NCBI RefSeq assembly: GCF_029395535.1 | Contig: NZ_CP113920.1 | Coordinates: 372,001 to 436,000, forward strand | DNA length: 64,000 nt | Reading direction: 5' to 3' | Origin: Bifidobacterium sp. ESL0732 | GTDB taxonomy: Bacteria; Actinomycetota; Actinomycetes; Actinomycetales; Bifidobacteriaceae | Part shown: positions 1 to 7,743 of the stretch, piece by piece | Position numbering within the stretch: position 1 is the first letter of the stretch | How the letters are laid out: every line of letters starts with the position of its first letter | Made by a program: the position numbers and the translations under genes | Notes under the pieces: generated by a model | The model's database searches: none | What the model was told of the DNA's origin: nothing | Seen by the model: only the letters and a program-made list of their open reading frames with translations

Positions 1-2
1 TG

Positions 3-1100
3 GAAGTTTATTTCAACGCTTCCGGCGACACCGGCAAGGATAAGCAGTCCGAGCGCGCCGTCGTTCAGGCCTGGGTCAAGCGTTCGGTGGCTTGGGTCAA
101 CGGCGTTGCCGCATCCGAATCCGGAGTAGGTGATCCCGAAGCCCGGCGCACGATGGCCTGGACCATTCTGACCGATTCGGATCATGACGCAGACGGCAAA
201 ATCGATGCCGAGGAGACCGACAACGTCATCGGTATGATCTTCCTGATCGACATTGACGGCTGGGCACGTTCGGCTCGTATTCAGGTGATGTTGGGTAAGG
301 ATTACCGAGGTCGTGGTTATTCGCGCGATGCGATGCCGCGCGTGATGACCTACGGGTTCGCCTCCACTCCGGTGGGTCTGGGTATGCATCGTATCTGGGT
401 GGCGGTGCCGGAGAAAAGCACTCGTACCCTCTCGGTCTATCAATCGTTGGGCTTCATCAAGTCCGGCACGTCCCGCGATTCGCTGTGGGACGCCTCGATT
501 GGCAAATATCAGGACCTCATCGTTCTCGACACCCTTGTAGACGAGTATGACCCGATTCATTCGTTGGATGCTTTCGGCATGCATGTCATCGAAGGCAACC
601 CTGGCGTCAAAGAGGCCATGGCTGCCCGTGAGCATTCCATCGAAATCCAGCAGCACAAGAATCGGAAAAACAAAGACAACGTCTCAGGTCCCGATGCCAG
701 CTGTGGGGAGACCAAAGAAAGCGCTGCCTCGCGTGGAAGTGGCGGACAAGGCAATGGCCGCTCGTCCAACCATGAACACGATGATACCAAGGTCGCAAGC
801 GGACAACCTGCCGATAGTGTTGCTTCGCCAGTCGCCAATGGCAAGTCTAAGGCTGCGGATGCCGCCGCAGTTCACGGTGACGGCTCTTCGGCGGCGGCGG
901 AACAGCAAAGCTCGGAGCATCTTGGGCAGAAGCACAAGAGTGATGATTCCGATGAAACTTCATGGCCATTTTCCGCTACACAAAGCAAGAAATCGAAAAA
1001 GGCTTGGTGGCGCAATCTCGGCCATAACGGGCAGAAAAAAGGCGACGTCGACAAGGCGAACGCTTCGAAAAACGACAAATCAGGGGGTAGCGTTCAGTGA
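3..1100 (+). CDS. GNAT-family N-acetyltransferase (5'-truncated by window edge)
   Basis: The reading frame is open from base 3, so the true start lies before the window. The visible part is a RimJ/RimL-like GNAT domain. It shows a central strand ending in a Gly-Arg-Gly-Tyr acetyl-CoA-binding turn (bases about 310-325), then the GMHRIWVAV strand and the NxxS/YxxxGF-type helix (YQSLGFIKSG) typical of ribosomal-protein or small-molecule acetyltransferases. From about base 630 on, the protein becomes a roughly 155-residue Lys/Ser/Asp/Gly-rich low-complexity tail unrelated to GNAT enzymes. The stop codon overlaps the next start by 4 bp (GTGA), so the two genes are probably translationally coupled. 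The substrate cannot be told from the sequence. Confidence 0.8.
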   Translation, partial: EVYFNASGDTGKDKQSERAVVQAWVKRSVAWVNGVAASESGVGDPEARRTMAWTILTDSDHDADGKIDAEETDNVIGMIFLIDIDGWARSARIQVMLGKDYRGRGYSRDAMPRVMTYGFASTPVGLGMHRIWVAVPEKSTRTLSVYQSLGFIKSGTSRDSLWDASIGKYQDLIVLDTLVDEYDPIHSLDAFGMHVIEGNPGVKEAMAAREHSIEIQQHKNRKNKDNVSGPDASCGETKESAASRGSGGQGNGRSSNHEHDDTKVASGQPADSVASPVANGKSKAADAAAVHGDGSSAAAEQQSSEHLGQKHKSDDSDETSWPFSATQSKKSKKAWWRNLGHNGQKKGDVDKANASKNDKSGGSVQ

Positions 1101-1411
1101 GCGCTGAAGATCTCGACGATTACGAGATGAACGCCGAGCTGGCGCTCTACAAGGAGTACCGCGACGTCATCAAGCTGTTCACCTACGTAGTGGAGACGGA
1201 ACGGCGCTTCTATTTGGCCAATAAGGTTGATTTCAACGTGCGTTCCGCCGGACAGGATGTCTACTTCGACGTGCAGCTTACGGATGCGTGGGTCTGGGAT
1301 GTCTACCGTTCCTCAAGGTTCGTCAAGAACGTGCGGATTGTCACGTTTAAGGATGTCAACGTAGAGGAAGTGCAGAAGTCCGACATCGATATTCCCGATT
1401 CTCTGGCTTGA
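1097..1411 (+). CDS. DUF2469 family protein
   Basis: This 104-residue protein matches my memory of the actinobacterial DUF2469 family (Rv2901c-like), with the characteristic core EYRDVIKLFTYVVETERRFY followed by LANKVD. The family is small, acidic, cytoplasmic and of unknown function. It is broadly conserved in Actinobacteria, where I recall it near ribonuclease HII and DNA-protection genes. The GTG start overlaps the stop of the upstream acetyltransferase (GTGA), which fixes the start and implies one transcript. The length is normal for the family and nothing is missing. Family assignment is by recalled sequence similarity; no function is inferred. Confidence 0.85.
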   Translation: MSAEDLDDYEMNAELALYKEYRDVIKLFTYVVETERRFYLANKVDFNVRSAGQDVYFDVQLTDAWVWDVYRSSRFVKNVRIVTFKDVNVEEVQKSDIDIPDSLA

Positions 1412-1429
1412 TTGTTTGTTGCTTATGAC

Positions 1430-1608
1430 GGTCTGGGAGGGAAACATATTTCCCTTGGGACGCTCCGGGCTGAACCGTTAAGCGAAAAGCCCTGTGGGCT
1501 TTTCGTAGGTGAAGTGAGCGCGATGTATCGAGCGCGAAGGCAAAATTTCCAATTTTGCTCAGGCCAAGTCTTTACGGTCGGACAACGCATGTCCCACCCT
1601 CCCAGACC
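1430..1608. ncRNA. Candidate structured RNA or palindromic (MITE-like) intergenic element
   Basis: The gap of about 400 bases after DUF2469 is dominated by nested complementary segments. Bases 1430-1441 pair perfectly with 1597-1608 (12 bp) and 1456-1461 with 1591-1596 (6 bp). Bases 1474-1483 pair imperfectly with 1570-1579. Inside are local hairpins at 1439-1454 (GGGAAA/TTTCCC), 1483-1505 (10-bp stem, TGT loop) and 1543-1561 (8-bp stem). The right arm is continuous while the left arm is interrupted by a hairpin, as in a multibranch RNA. It matches no consensus I can recall for RNase P, tmRNA, SRP or 6S RNA. A repeat-derived element is equally possible. The 68-codon ORF across it looks spurious. 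Confidence 0.45.
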
Positions 1609-1812
1609 TCAACCTTAGGATCTTTTCGGAGAGCAATTGTTTCGATGTCAGAGTTCTGAGGCACTTTTAAGCGGATACTTTCAGCAAACATGCAGATGGT
1701 TCGTGTATGTTTTTAGACATTGGTAGTTCTGGTTTGCGCATTCGTGTAAGCTAGTGATGATTTGTGTATGGAGCGTATTGGCTTCAAAATAAGATTTTTT
1801 CGGGAGGCTGTT

Positions 1813-3504
1813 GTGGCTGAGGATGCTGGCAAGAAGTCTGTAGTGATTATTGGTGGCGGGCCTGCGGGGCTTACAGCTGCTTGGGAGCTGTTGAAGGACG
1901 GCGGCGCCGACAAGTTCGATGTGACCGTTTTGGAGGCGACGCGCGAGTTCGGCGGCATCAGCCGTACGGTGAAGCACAATGGCAACCGCATGGATATTGG
2001 CGGGCACCGTTTCTTCTCCAAGGACGACCGCGTGATGGACTGGTGGAAAAACATCATGCCGTTGCAGGGCGCGCCTTCGTATGACGACAAGAAGCTGGGG
2101 CGTCACCACGACCTCGAGCCCGGCGGCCCGGATCCGGAGAAGACCGATGTCGTGATGCTCAAGCGTCACCGCGTCTCGCGTATCTTCTGGAACCAGCACT
2201 TCCTGGACTATCCGATTTCGCTTTCCCCGGGCCTGTTCAAGGCGCTGGGTCTGAAGCTGACGCTGAAGGCCGGGTTCAGCTACCTCTGGAGCATGATTCA
2301 CAAGCTGCCCGAAGACAATCTCGAGAACTTCTATATCAACCGTTTCGGCCGTCAGCTTTACTCGATGTTCTTCGAAGGATACACCACCAAGGTCTGGGGG
2401 CGCACGCCTTCGCAGATTTCGGCGGACTGGGGCGCCCAGCGTGTGCGTGGCCTGTCCGTGATCACTGTGCTCAAGAATGCGATTCAAAAGCTGATGCCGA
2501 AAAAGCGCGATTCCAGCCAGGTGGAGACCTCGCTGATCGAGGAGTTCTGGTACCCGAAGCTCGGCCCCGGCCAGCTCTGGGAGATCGTCGAAGGCCAGGT
2601 CGTCGACAATGGCGGCAAGGTCATCACCGACGCAAATGTGGTCGAACTCAAGCAGAAGGCCGACGGTTCGATTGCTTCGGTGATTTATGTCGACGACAAG
2701 GGCGCGCGTACCGAGCTCAAGGCGGATGATTTCATCTCGTCCATGCCCGTCAAGGACTTGGTCAACGCCATCGACAGGGCCGCGAAAGAGGACGAAGCCG
2801 CAAACGCCGGTAACGGTTCAAAGACTGCTGATGCTTCTGATACCGCCGCATCCAAGGAAGTCGCCACGACTTCGGAAGACGTACCTGCGGATATGAAGCG
2901 TATCGCCAACGGCCTGCCGTACCGTGATTTCGTCACCGTCGGCCTCTTGGTGAAGCACTTGCGCTTGAAGAACACGACGGACATGAAGACGCTCGGCAAC
3001 CCGCCGATTGTGCCGGACTGCTGGATCTACGTGCAGGATCCGGGCTACAAGGTCGGCCGCGTGCAGATCTTCAACAACTGGAGCCCGTACCTCGTGCGTG
3101 ACGTCGACAACACCGTGTGGGTCGGCCTCGAGTACTTCTGCGAGGAAGGCGACGACTTCTGGAACCTTTCGGACGAAGAAGCCACGAAGTTCGCCATCAA
3201 GGAACTCACCCGCATGCGCGTGATCAACGGCCCCGAGGACGTCTTGGATTCCCACCGCGAGCACGTGAAGAAGGCTTATCCCGCCTACTTCGACACCTAC
3301 GACGAAATGCCGCAGCTCATCGACTGGCTCGACAAGTTCGGCAACCTCTATTGCGTGGGCCGCAACGGTCAGCACCGCTACAACAACCAGGACCACTCCA
3401 TGGCCAGCGCGATGGAGGCCGTGGGTAACATCAAGTCTGGCCGCGCCGACAAGAAGAATGTCTGGTCGGTCAATACCGAAAAGTCCTATCACGAAGAAAA
3501 GTAG
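1813..3504 (+). CDS. FAD-dependent oxidoreductase (protoporphyrinogen oxidase / UDP-galactopyranose mutase-like fold)
   Basis: A 563-residue flavoprotein. The N-terminus carries a dinucleotide-binding Rossmann motif ([18 protein letters not shown]), followed by an acidic strand end (VTVLEA) and GGISRTV, as in amine-oxidase/HemY-like flavoproteins. The conserved [10 protein letters not shown] segment follows. The C-terminal [18 protein letters not shown] segment is the usual second FAD contact. I chose GTG 1813 because GGGAGG lies 5 bases upstream; an in-frame ATG at 1762 has no such site. Around residues 325-360 there is an Ala/Ser/Asp-rich insertion of low complexity. Relatives often sit in polysaccharide loci, but no such genes are adjacent here, so the substrate is open. 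Confidence 0.75.
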   Translation: MAEDAGKKSVVIIGGGPAGLTAAWELLKDGGADKFDVTVLEATREFGGISRTVKHNGNRMDIGGHRFFSKDDRVMDWWKNIMPLQGAPSYDDKKLGRHHDLEPGGPDPEKTDVVMLKRHRVSRIFWNQHFLDYPISLSPGLFKALGLKLTLKAGFSYLWSMIHKLPEDNLENFYINRFGRQLYSMFFEGYTTKVWGRTPSQISADWGAQRVRGLSVITVLKNAIQKLMPKKRDSSQVETSLIEEFWYPKLGPGQLWEIVEGQVVDNGGKVITDANVVELKQKADGSIASVIYVDDKGARTELKADDFISSMPVKDLVNAIDRAAKEDEAANAGNGSKTADASDTAASKEVATTSEDVPADMKRIANGLPYRDFVTVGLLVKHLRLKNTTDMKTLGNPPIVPDCWIYVQDPGYKVGRVQIFNNWSPYLVRDVDNTVWVGLEYFCEEGDDFWNLSDEEATKFAIKELTRMRVINGPEDVLDSHREHVKKAYPAYFDTYDEMPQLIDWLDKFGNLYCVGRNGQHRYNNQDHSMASAMEAVGNIKSGRADKKNVWSVNTEKSYHEEK

Positions 3505-3533
3505 CCGGAACCGGTTCCGACTGTTATCGTATG

Positions 3534-3563
3534 AAGGCGAATGCTCCTGCTGGCGTTCGCCTT
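3534..3563 (+). terminator. Rho-independent terminator after the FAD oxidoreductase
   Basis: Perfect 8-bp stem AAGGCGAA/TTCGCCTT with a 14-base loop and T-rich bases on the 3' side, 30 bases after the stop codon. Confidence 0.7.
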
Positions 3564-3633
3564 TTGCGTTTTCCGACACGCTATTGCTTCAAATATCGCA
3601 GAGGTCGCACATCGGTTGTACGCTAAAGGAAAG

Positions 3634-3659
3634 TTCGAAAACCACATGGTGGTATCGAA
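3634..3659 (+). promoter_or_regulatory. Hairpin in the rho leader
   Basis: Near-perfect inverted repeat (TTCGAAAACCAC / GTGGTATCGAA) about 90 bases before the rho start. It could be part of a rho mRNA leader or promoter region. Rho genes are commonly autoregulated through their leaders, but nothing here proves that. Confidence 0.3.
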
Positions 3660-3747
3660 ATTCATACGCGGTTTGTAAAATATGCCGCATCTTTTTCATA
3701 AGTCTTCCGGGCACTGCCGTAGGAAGTCAAGGAAAGGCAACATTATA

Positions 3748-5802
3748 GTGGCAACTAGCCAGAATATTGAGGATATGAAGCTGCCTGAGCTGAAAACGCT
3801 CGCCAAGCAGATGGGACTTCGCGGTACGTCAACGATGCGTAAGCCGGAATTACTCGCCACCCTCCAAGCTGCAAGAACGGGCGGAGACGCACCCAGCGGT
3901 GTCACGGTTCGCGCCCCCAAGGCCGCGCCTAAAGCGGCCGCAAAAAAGAGCAGCGCCGATGACGATAAATCCAAAGACCAGCAAAAGCAGAGTTCTGCGC
4001 CCAAGCGTGCCGGTGAATCGGTGAACGCTGAAAACAGTGAATCGGCTCCTGCCCGCAAGTCCGGCAACGCCGAGTCGGGCGATGCTGAGCAACGTGAGAA
4101 AGCGCCGGTCAAGACCATCCGGCATTCCGCTTCCGATGCGTCCGTCCAGCGTTCGCAAAAGCAGGAAAACCGGGAAGAACGGGCAACGCAGGAGCCCAGG
4201 CTTTTTGATGACGAAGAGCCGCTGCACCGTCGAAACAGGTCGTTCGTGGCGCATCGCCGCGGTGAACGTGAAATGGAGGAAGGCGGTGAGGAACGCACCC
4301 GTCGTCGCAACTATCGTGCGGAGCAGCAGTCCCGCCACGATACTGCTTCCAACGAAGTCCGTGATTTGGACGATATTCTCGCCACATTGCCCGTCGCTGG
4401 CAATGACGAGAACAACTCCAACGATGCCAAAGAGGAAGAGCCCCGTCGCGAATTCACCCGCCATACGCGTCGCAACGATCGATACAGCCGCGAGGAACGT
4501 GGCAATGAACGCCATCAGCGTAGGATGCGCGGGCGCGATCGCAATAATAATTATGATTACAAGGATCGTGACAATCGTGGCGAACGCGGCGAGCATTACA
4601 ATAACGACGCGGTGAACGAAAACGATATGCGCGACCGTCGCGGCAATGATTCCAAGGAAGGACTGGTTCCCGTCGCTGGCATTGTCGACGTGCTCGATTC
4701 CTACGCCTTCATCCGCACTTCCGGCTATCTGCCGGGGCCGAACGACGTTTACGTTTCCATGGGCCAGATTCGCAAGTACGGCCTGCGCAAGGGCGACGGC
4801 GTGCAGGGCTTTATCCGCGAGCCGCGCGAAGGCGAACGCCGCAACCAGCGCCAGAAGTTCGTGCCATTGCAGTCCATTGAGACCATCAACGGCATGAGTG
4901 TCGAGGACGCGGCCAACCGTGCCCAGTTCTCGAAGCTCACACCGCTTTACCCGCAGGAGCGTCTCAAGCAGGAGACCACGCCGGGCAATATCATCGGTCG
5001 TCTGATCGACCTTGTGTCTCCGATCGGCAAGGGCCAGCGCGGTCTGATCGTCTCCCCGCCGAAGGCCGGCAAGACCATCACTTTGCAGAACATCGCCAAC
5101 GCCATTACCGCGAACAACCCCGAAGTACATCTGATGGTGGTGCTCGTGGACGAACGTCCCGAGGAAGTCACTGATATGGAGCGCACTGTGCAGGGTGAGG
5201 TCATTTCCTCGACTTTCGATCGCCCGGCCTCCGACCACACCACCGTCGCCGAACTCGCCATCGAACGCGCCAAGCGTCTGGTGGAGCTTGGTCAGGATGT
5301 GGTGGTGCTGCTCGATTCCATGACCCGTCTCGCCCGTGCCTACAACATCGCGGCCCCGGCTTCCGGCCGTGTGCTTTCCGGCGGTGTTGACGCGCAGGCG
5401 CTTTACCCGCCCAAGAAGTTCTTCGGTGCGGCACGCAACATCGAAAACGGCGGTTCCTTGACCATCATCTCTTCGGCACTGGTGGAAACCGGTTCCAAGA
5501 TGGACGAGGTCATCTTCGAGGAATTCAAGGGCACCGGCAACATGGAGCTGCGCCTTTCGCGCGACCTTGCCAACAAGCGCCTTTTCCCGGCCATTGATAT
5601 CAACGCCTCCGGCACCCGCCGCGAGGAGCTCATCACGCCGAAGGACGAGCTGGCGGTCATCTATCGCTTGCGTCGTCTGCTTGGTGGCCTCGATGCGGAA
5701 AAGGCCTATCAGACCATCGTGCCGAACCTGAAGAAGACCGCCACAAACCGCGACTTCCTTCAGGCCATTATCAAGCAGAATATCAACAATATGAACAACT
5801 GA
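3748..5802 (+). CDS. rho: Transcription termination factor Rho
   Basis: A 684-residue hexameric RNA-dependent ATPase/helicase that ends transcription. The N-terminal SAP-like Rho_N helix bundle ([13 protein letters not shown], residues about 10-45) is followed by a very long Arg/Asp/Asn/Glu-rich insertion (about 45-305) typical of actinobacterial Rho. Then come the cold-shock-like RNA-binding domain ([18 protein letters not shown]), Walker A PPKAGKT at about 437-443, Walker [17 protein letters not shown] at about 518, and the C-terminal IYRLRRLL region. The chosen start is GTG 3748, with AAGGAAAGG about 10 bases upstream; the longer frame from 3682 lacks a ribosome site. The insertion is unusually rich in Asn-Arg-Asp runs and may condense or bind RNA non-specifically (inference). 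Confidence 0.97.
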   Translation: MATSQNIEDMKLPELKTLAKQMGLRGTSTMRKPELLATLQAARTGGDAPSGVTVRAPKAAPKAAAKKSSADDDKSKDQQKQSSAPKRAGESVNAENSESAPARKSGNAESGDAEQREKAPVKTIRHSASDASVQRSQKQENREERATQEPRLFDDEEPLHRRNRSFVAHRRGEREMEEGGEERTRRRNYRAEQQSRHDTASNEVRDLDDILATLPVAGNDENNSNDAKEEEPRREFTRHTRRNDRYSREERGNERHQRRMRGRDRNNNYDYKDRDNRGERGEHYNNDAVNENDMRDRRGNDSKEGLVPVAGIVDVLDSYAFIRTSGYLPGPNDVYVSMGQIRKYGLRKGDGVQGFIREPREGERRNQRQKFVPLQSIETINGMSVEDAANRAQFSKLTPLYPQERLKQETTPGNIIGRLIDLVSPIGKGQRGLIVSPPKAGKTITLQNIANAITANNPEVHLMVVLVDERPEEVTDMERTVQGEVISSTFDRPASDHTTVAELAIERAKRLVELGQDVVVLLDSMTRLARAYNIAAPASGRVLSGGVDAQALYPPKKFFGAARNIENGGSLTIISSALVETGSKMDEVIFEEFKGTGNMELRLSRDLANKRLFPAIDINASGTRREELITPKDELAVIYRLRRLLGGLDAEKAYQTIVPNLKKTATNRDFLQAIIKQNINNMNN

Positions 5803-5834
5803 TATTTTCTGTTTGCCATATACAGGATTTTCGT

Positions 5835-5863
5835 AAGAGCCCTGCCGGAGAGGTGGGGCTCTT
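5835..5863 (+). terminator. Terminator-like hairpin after rho
   Basis: Perfect 8-bp stem AAGAGCCC/GGGCTCTT 32 bases after the rho stop, lying just before the ATG of the chorismate mutase gene. It argues against the longer GTG start at 5853 for that gene, because that start would be inside the stem. Confidence 0.55.
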
Positions 5864-5879
5864 GTCGTATGGTGAATAC

Positions 5880-6419
5880 ATGACTGATTTTTGTGAGAAC
5901 AATGGTGCTTCTGTGAACGATGAGGCAACCGAAAGCAACAAGATAACTAAAACCGATGGCGCTTCGCCAATCGGTGGCGCTGCGCGACCCAATAGCACTT
6001 TACAAACCGGCGGTGATTCACAACTCGATCATGCTACGCAAACCTGTGGCTGGCGCGATACAACCATCGATGATGCGCAGGAGCAGGCCAACCCGGAGAC
6101 CGCACAGGCCGTCGAGCGTATCAAGCGGCTGCGCCAATCCATCGACAATGTGGACACGGCCATCGTTTCGTTGCTTGCGGAGCGTTTCAAATACACCGCC
6201 GAAGTCGGCGTTTTGAAGGCTCAGGCCGGGTTCGCTCCGGAAGATCGGAATCGCGAAAACCAGCAGGCTAAACGGCTCAAGGAGGTCGCCGTCGATGCCG
6301 GGCTCGACCCGAGCATCGAGGAAAATTACCGCGAGTTCGTGGTCACCGAAGCCAAAAAACGTCACCAGCGCATCGCCGAAGCCGGCGGCGACCCGGGCGT
6401 GCTTGACATTTACGCGTGA
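5880..6419 (+). CDS. Chorismate mutase, AroQ type
   Basis: A 179-residue protein whose C-terminal about 95 residues form an all-helical AroQ-class chorismate mutase domain, converting chorismate to prephenate for Phe/Tyr synthesis. Visible hallmarks are RIKRLRQSIDNVDTAIVSLL and AERFKYTAEVGVLKAQ, then an Arg-rich turn (EDRNRE), and the final YREFVVTEAKKRHQRIA helix. The first about 80 residues are Thr/Asn/Asp-rich and look disordered. ATG 5880 is chosen because the only longer start lies within the rho terminator hairpin. A stand-alone enzyme without a prephenate dehydratase or dehydrogenase partner nearby is usual in Actinobacteria. Confidence 0.85.
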   Translation: MTDFCENNGASVNDEATESNKITKTDGASPIGGAARPNSTLQTGGDSQLDHATQTCGWRDTTIDDAQEQANPETAQAVERIKRLRQSIDNVDTAIVSLLAERFKYTAEVGVLKAQAGFAPEDRNRENQQAKRLKEVAVDAGLDPSIEENYREFVVTEAKKRHQRIAEAGGDPGVLDIYA

Positions 6420-6588
6420 AAGACTTCGAGGGTTTGTTTGAGGTTTGCATTATTGATGTGAAAGTCCCATTTCGGTGAATACGTGCGAGTCAATGATGAC
6501 TGCTGTCCCATTACGTTCCAAAAACGAATTCTCCAAAATGATAGAATAAGTTGTAACGGACCTAAAAACTGTTGGCAAGGAGGCTGAT

Positions 6589-7479
6589 ATGGGTAAGAAG
6601 CACGGCAAGAAAATCATTAGCAGGAAAAAATTCAAGATTATCGATAATCTGGACACTCCGGAAAAGCGACTTGAGGATCGGATGTCGCTGATGCAGATGG
6701 CGATGGACGAATACGACGAATATCTGGGCGGTACGTTGGAACGTTCGGTTTCGTGGTATCTGATGTGCTCATGGTACGGGCTTTCGACCATGCAAAGTGC
6801 GATTTTGATCGCAAGGCTCGCGACTCTGCTTGACGCTTCGCAAAGCGGGCACAAATGGACGCCGTTCGTCCACGCGCGTCAGGGCAAGCACGGTTTGGAG
6901 ATTTACGCCAGGAAAAACAAGTCGAAGCGGGAGAAGGGACCTGCGTTTGACGTTGCGCATATCCGTATGGTCATGCGTTCGGTGATGACCAAGGAGAAGC
7001 TTGAAACCATCACCGACGAACAGGTGATGCGTTTCGCCCGCACGTTGCAGGACATTGCCGCACGCGAGGAAGAGCGTGAAGCAAAGAATGACCGCAGGGA
7101 CGACCCAGACTCTCCCGGTGCCGTCGCGTTCGAGGACGCCAAGGAATACGCCGATCCGGACGCGTTGGATGACGTCGACGATATCGATGACGAGATTGGC
7201 GATATCGATAGCTTTGACGATTTCGAAGGCGGGCCGTTGGATTTTGGAGCTGACAGTGTTGACGAAGATGCCGGAGTTCTGAACGAAACCGGACCGTTGA
7301 ACGAATCTGCGGCGGCGGAGGGATTATCGGAAAGTGATGACACTGAAAATCGTGACGCTGAAAGCAATGACACTGAAAGGGATGCTTCCCGTGGGCAGCA
7401 CGCTCAGGGCAACGACTCGCTGACGGATATTCCGGAACTCAAGCGATTGGATCTCGGCAAGAGTGACATGGGCAAGTGA
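6589..7479 (+). CDS. Hypothetical protein with basic N-terminus and acidic C-terminal tail
   Basis: A 296-residue protein I do not recognise, preceded by a strong AAGGAGG site 8 bases before the ATG. The first 20 residues are Lys-rich. Residues about 40-165 look folded, with predicted helices including SVSWYLMCSWYGLSTMQSAI, and a positively charged patch (KNKSKREKG). From about 165 on, the chain is a long Asp/Glu/Ser tail with repeated Asp-Asp-Ile-Asp and Asp-Thr-Glu elements. It has no signal peptide or membrane segment, so it is probably cytoplasmic. The gene stands alone between chorismate mutase and the convergent valS. The charge asymmetry suggests a nucleic-acid- or ribosome-associated protein, but that is only a guess. 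Confidence 0.6.
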   Translation: MGKKHGKKIISRKKFKIIDNLDTPEKRLEDRMSLMQMAMDEYDEYLGGTLERSVSWYLMCSWYGLSTMQSAILIARLATLLDASQSGHKWTPFVHARQGKHGLEIYARKNKSKREKGPAFDVAHIRMVMRSVMTKEKLETITDEQVMRFARTLQDIAAREEEREAKNDRRDDPDSPGAVAFEDAKEYADPDALDDVDDIDDEIGDIDSFDDFEGGPLDFGADSVDEDAGVLNETGPLNESAAAEGLSESDDTENRDAESNDTERDASRGQHAQGNDSLTDIPELKRLDLGKSDMGK

Positions 7480-7666
7480 CAAGGTTTAGCCTGCCCAAGT
7501 GTATTGAAAAAAAATGACTCTGGTACGTTTGATTTGGCTAACGGTTTGGAATCCGTAGTTTGTCTGCGATTTTCAATTGCAATATATCGTATGGTGACAT
7601 ATCGGTGGAGGAACGCGAATTCGTAGATCAGGTTCAACGCCAGTTCAGAGTGATGATCAATAAGCA

Positions 7667-7717
7667 ATACAGTAAGAGGGATTGCGCGTTCAATCAACGC
7701 AATCCCTCTTACTGTAT
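7667..7717. terminator. Long perfect inverted repeat between convergent genes
   Basis: Bases 7667-7686 and 7698-7717 are exact reverse complements (20 bp) around an 11-base loop. The element lies in the 264-base gap between the acidic-tailed protein and the end of valS. It would terminate transcription arriving from either side. No U-tract follows on either strand, so it may alternatively stabilise 3' ends. Confidence 0.6.
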
Positions 7718-7743
7718 TCTGCTATCGATTTTGTGTTGAAACC

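Noticed and set aside
1412..1618. 68-codon ORF beginning right after the DUF2469 stop
   Set aside because: It coincides with the nested-stem element, has no ribosome site of its own and no family resemblance.
3850..5928. 692-codon minus-strand frame opposite rho
   Set aside because: It is an antisense shadow of a high-GC gene; rho is certain by motif and the antisense chain has no recognisable domain.
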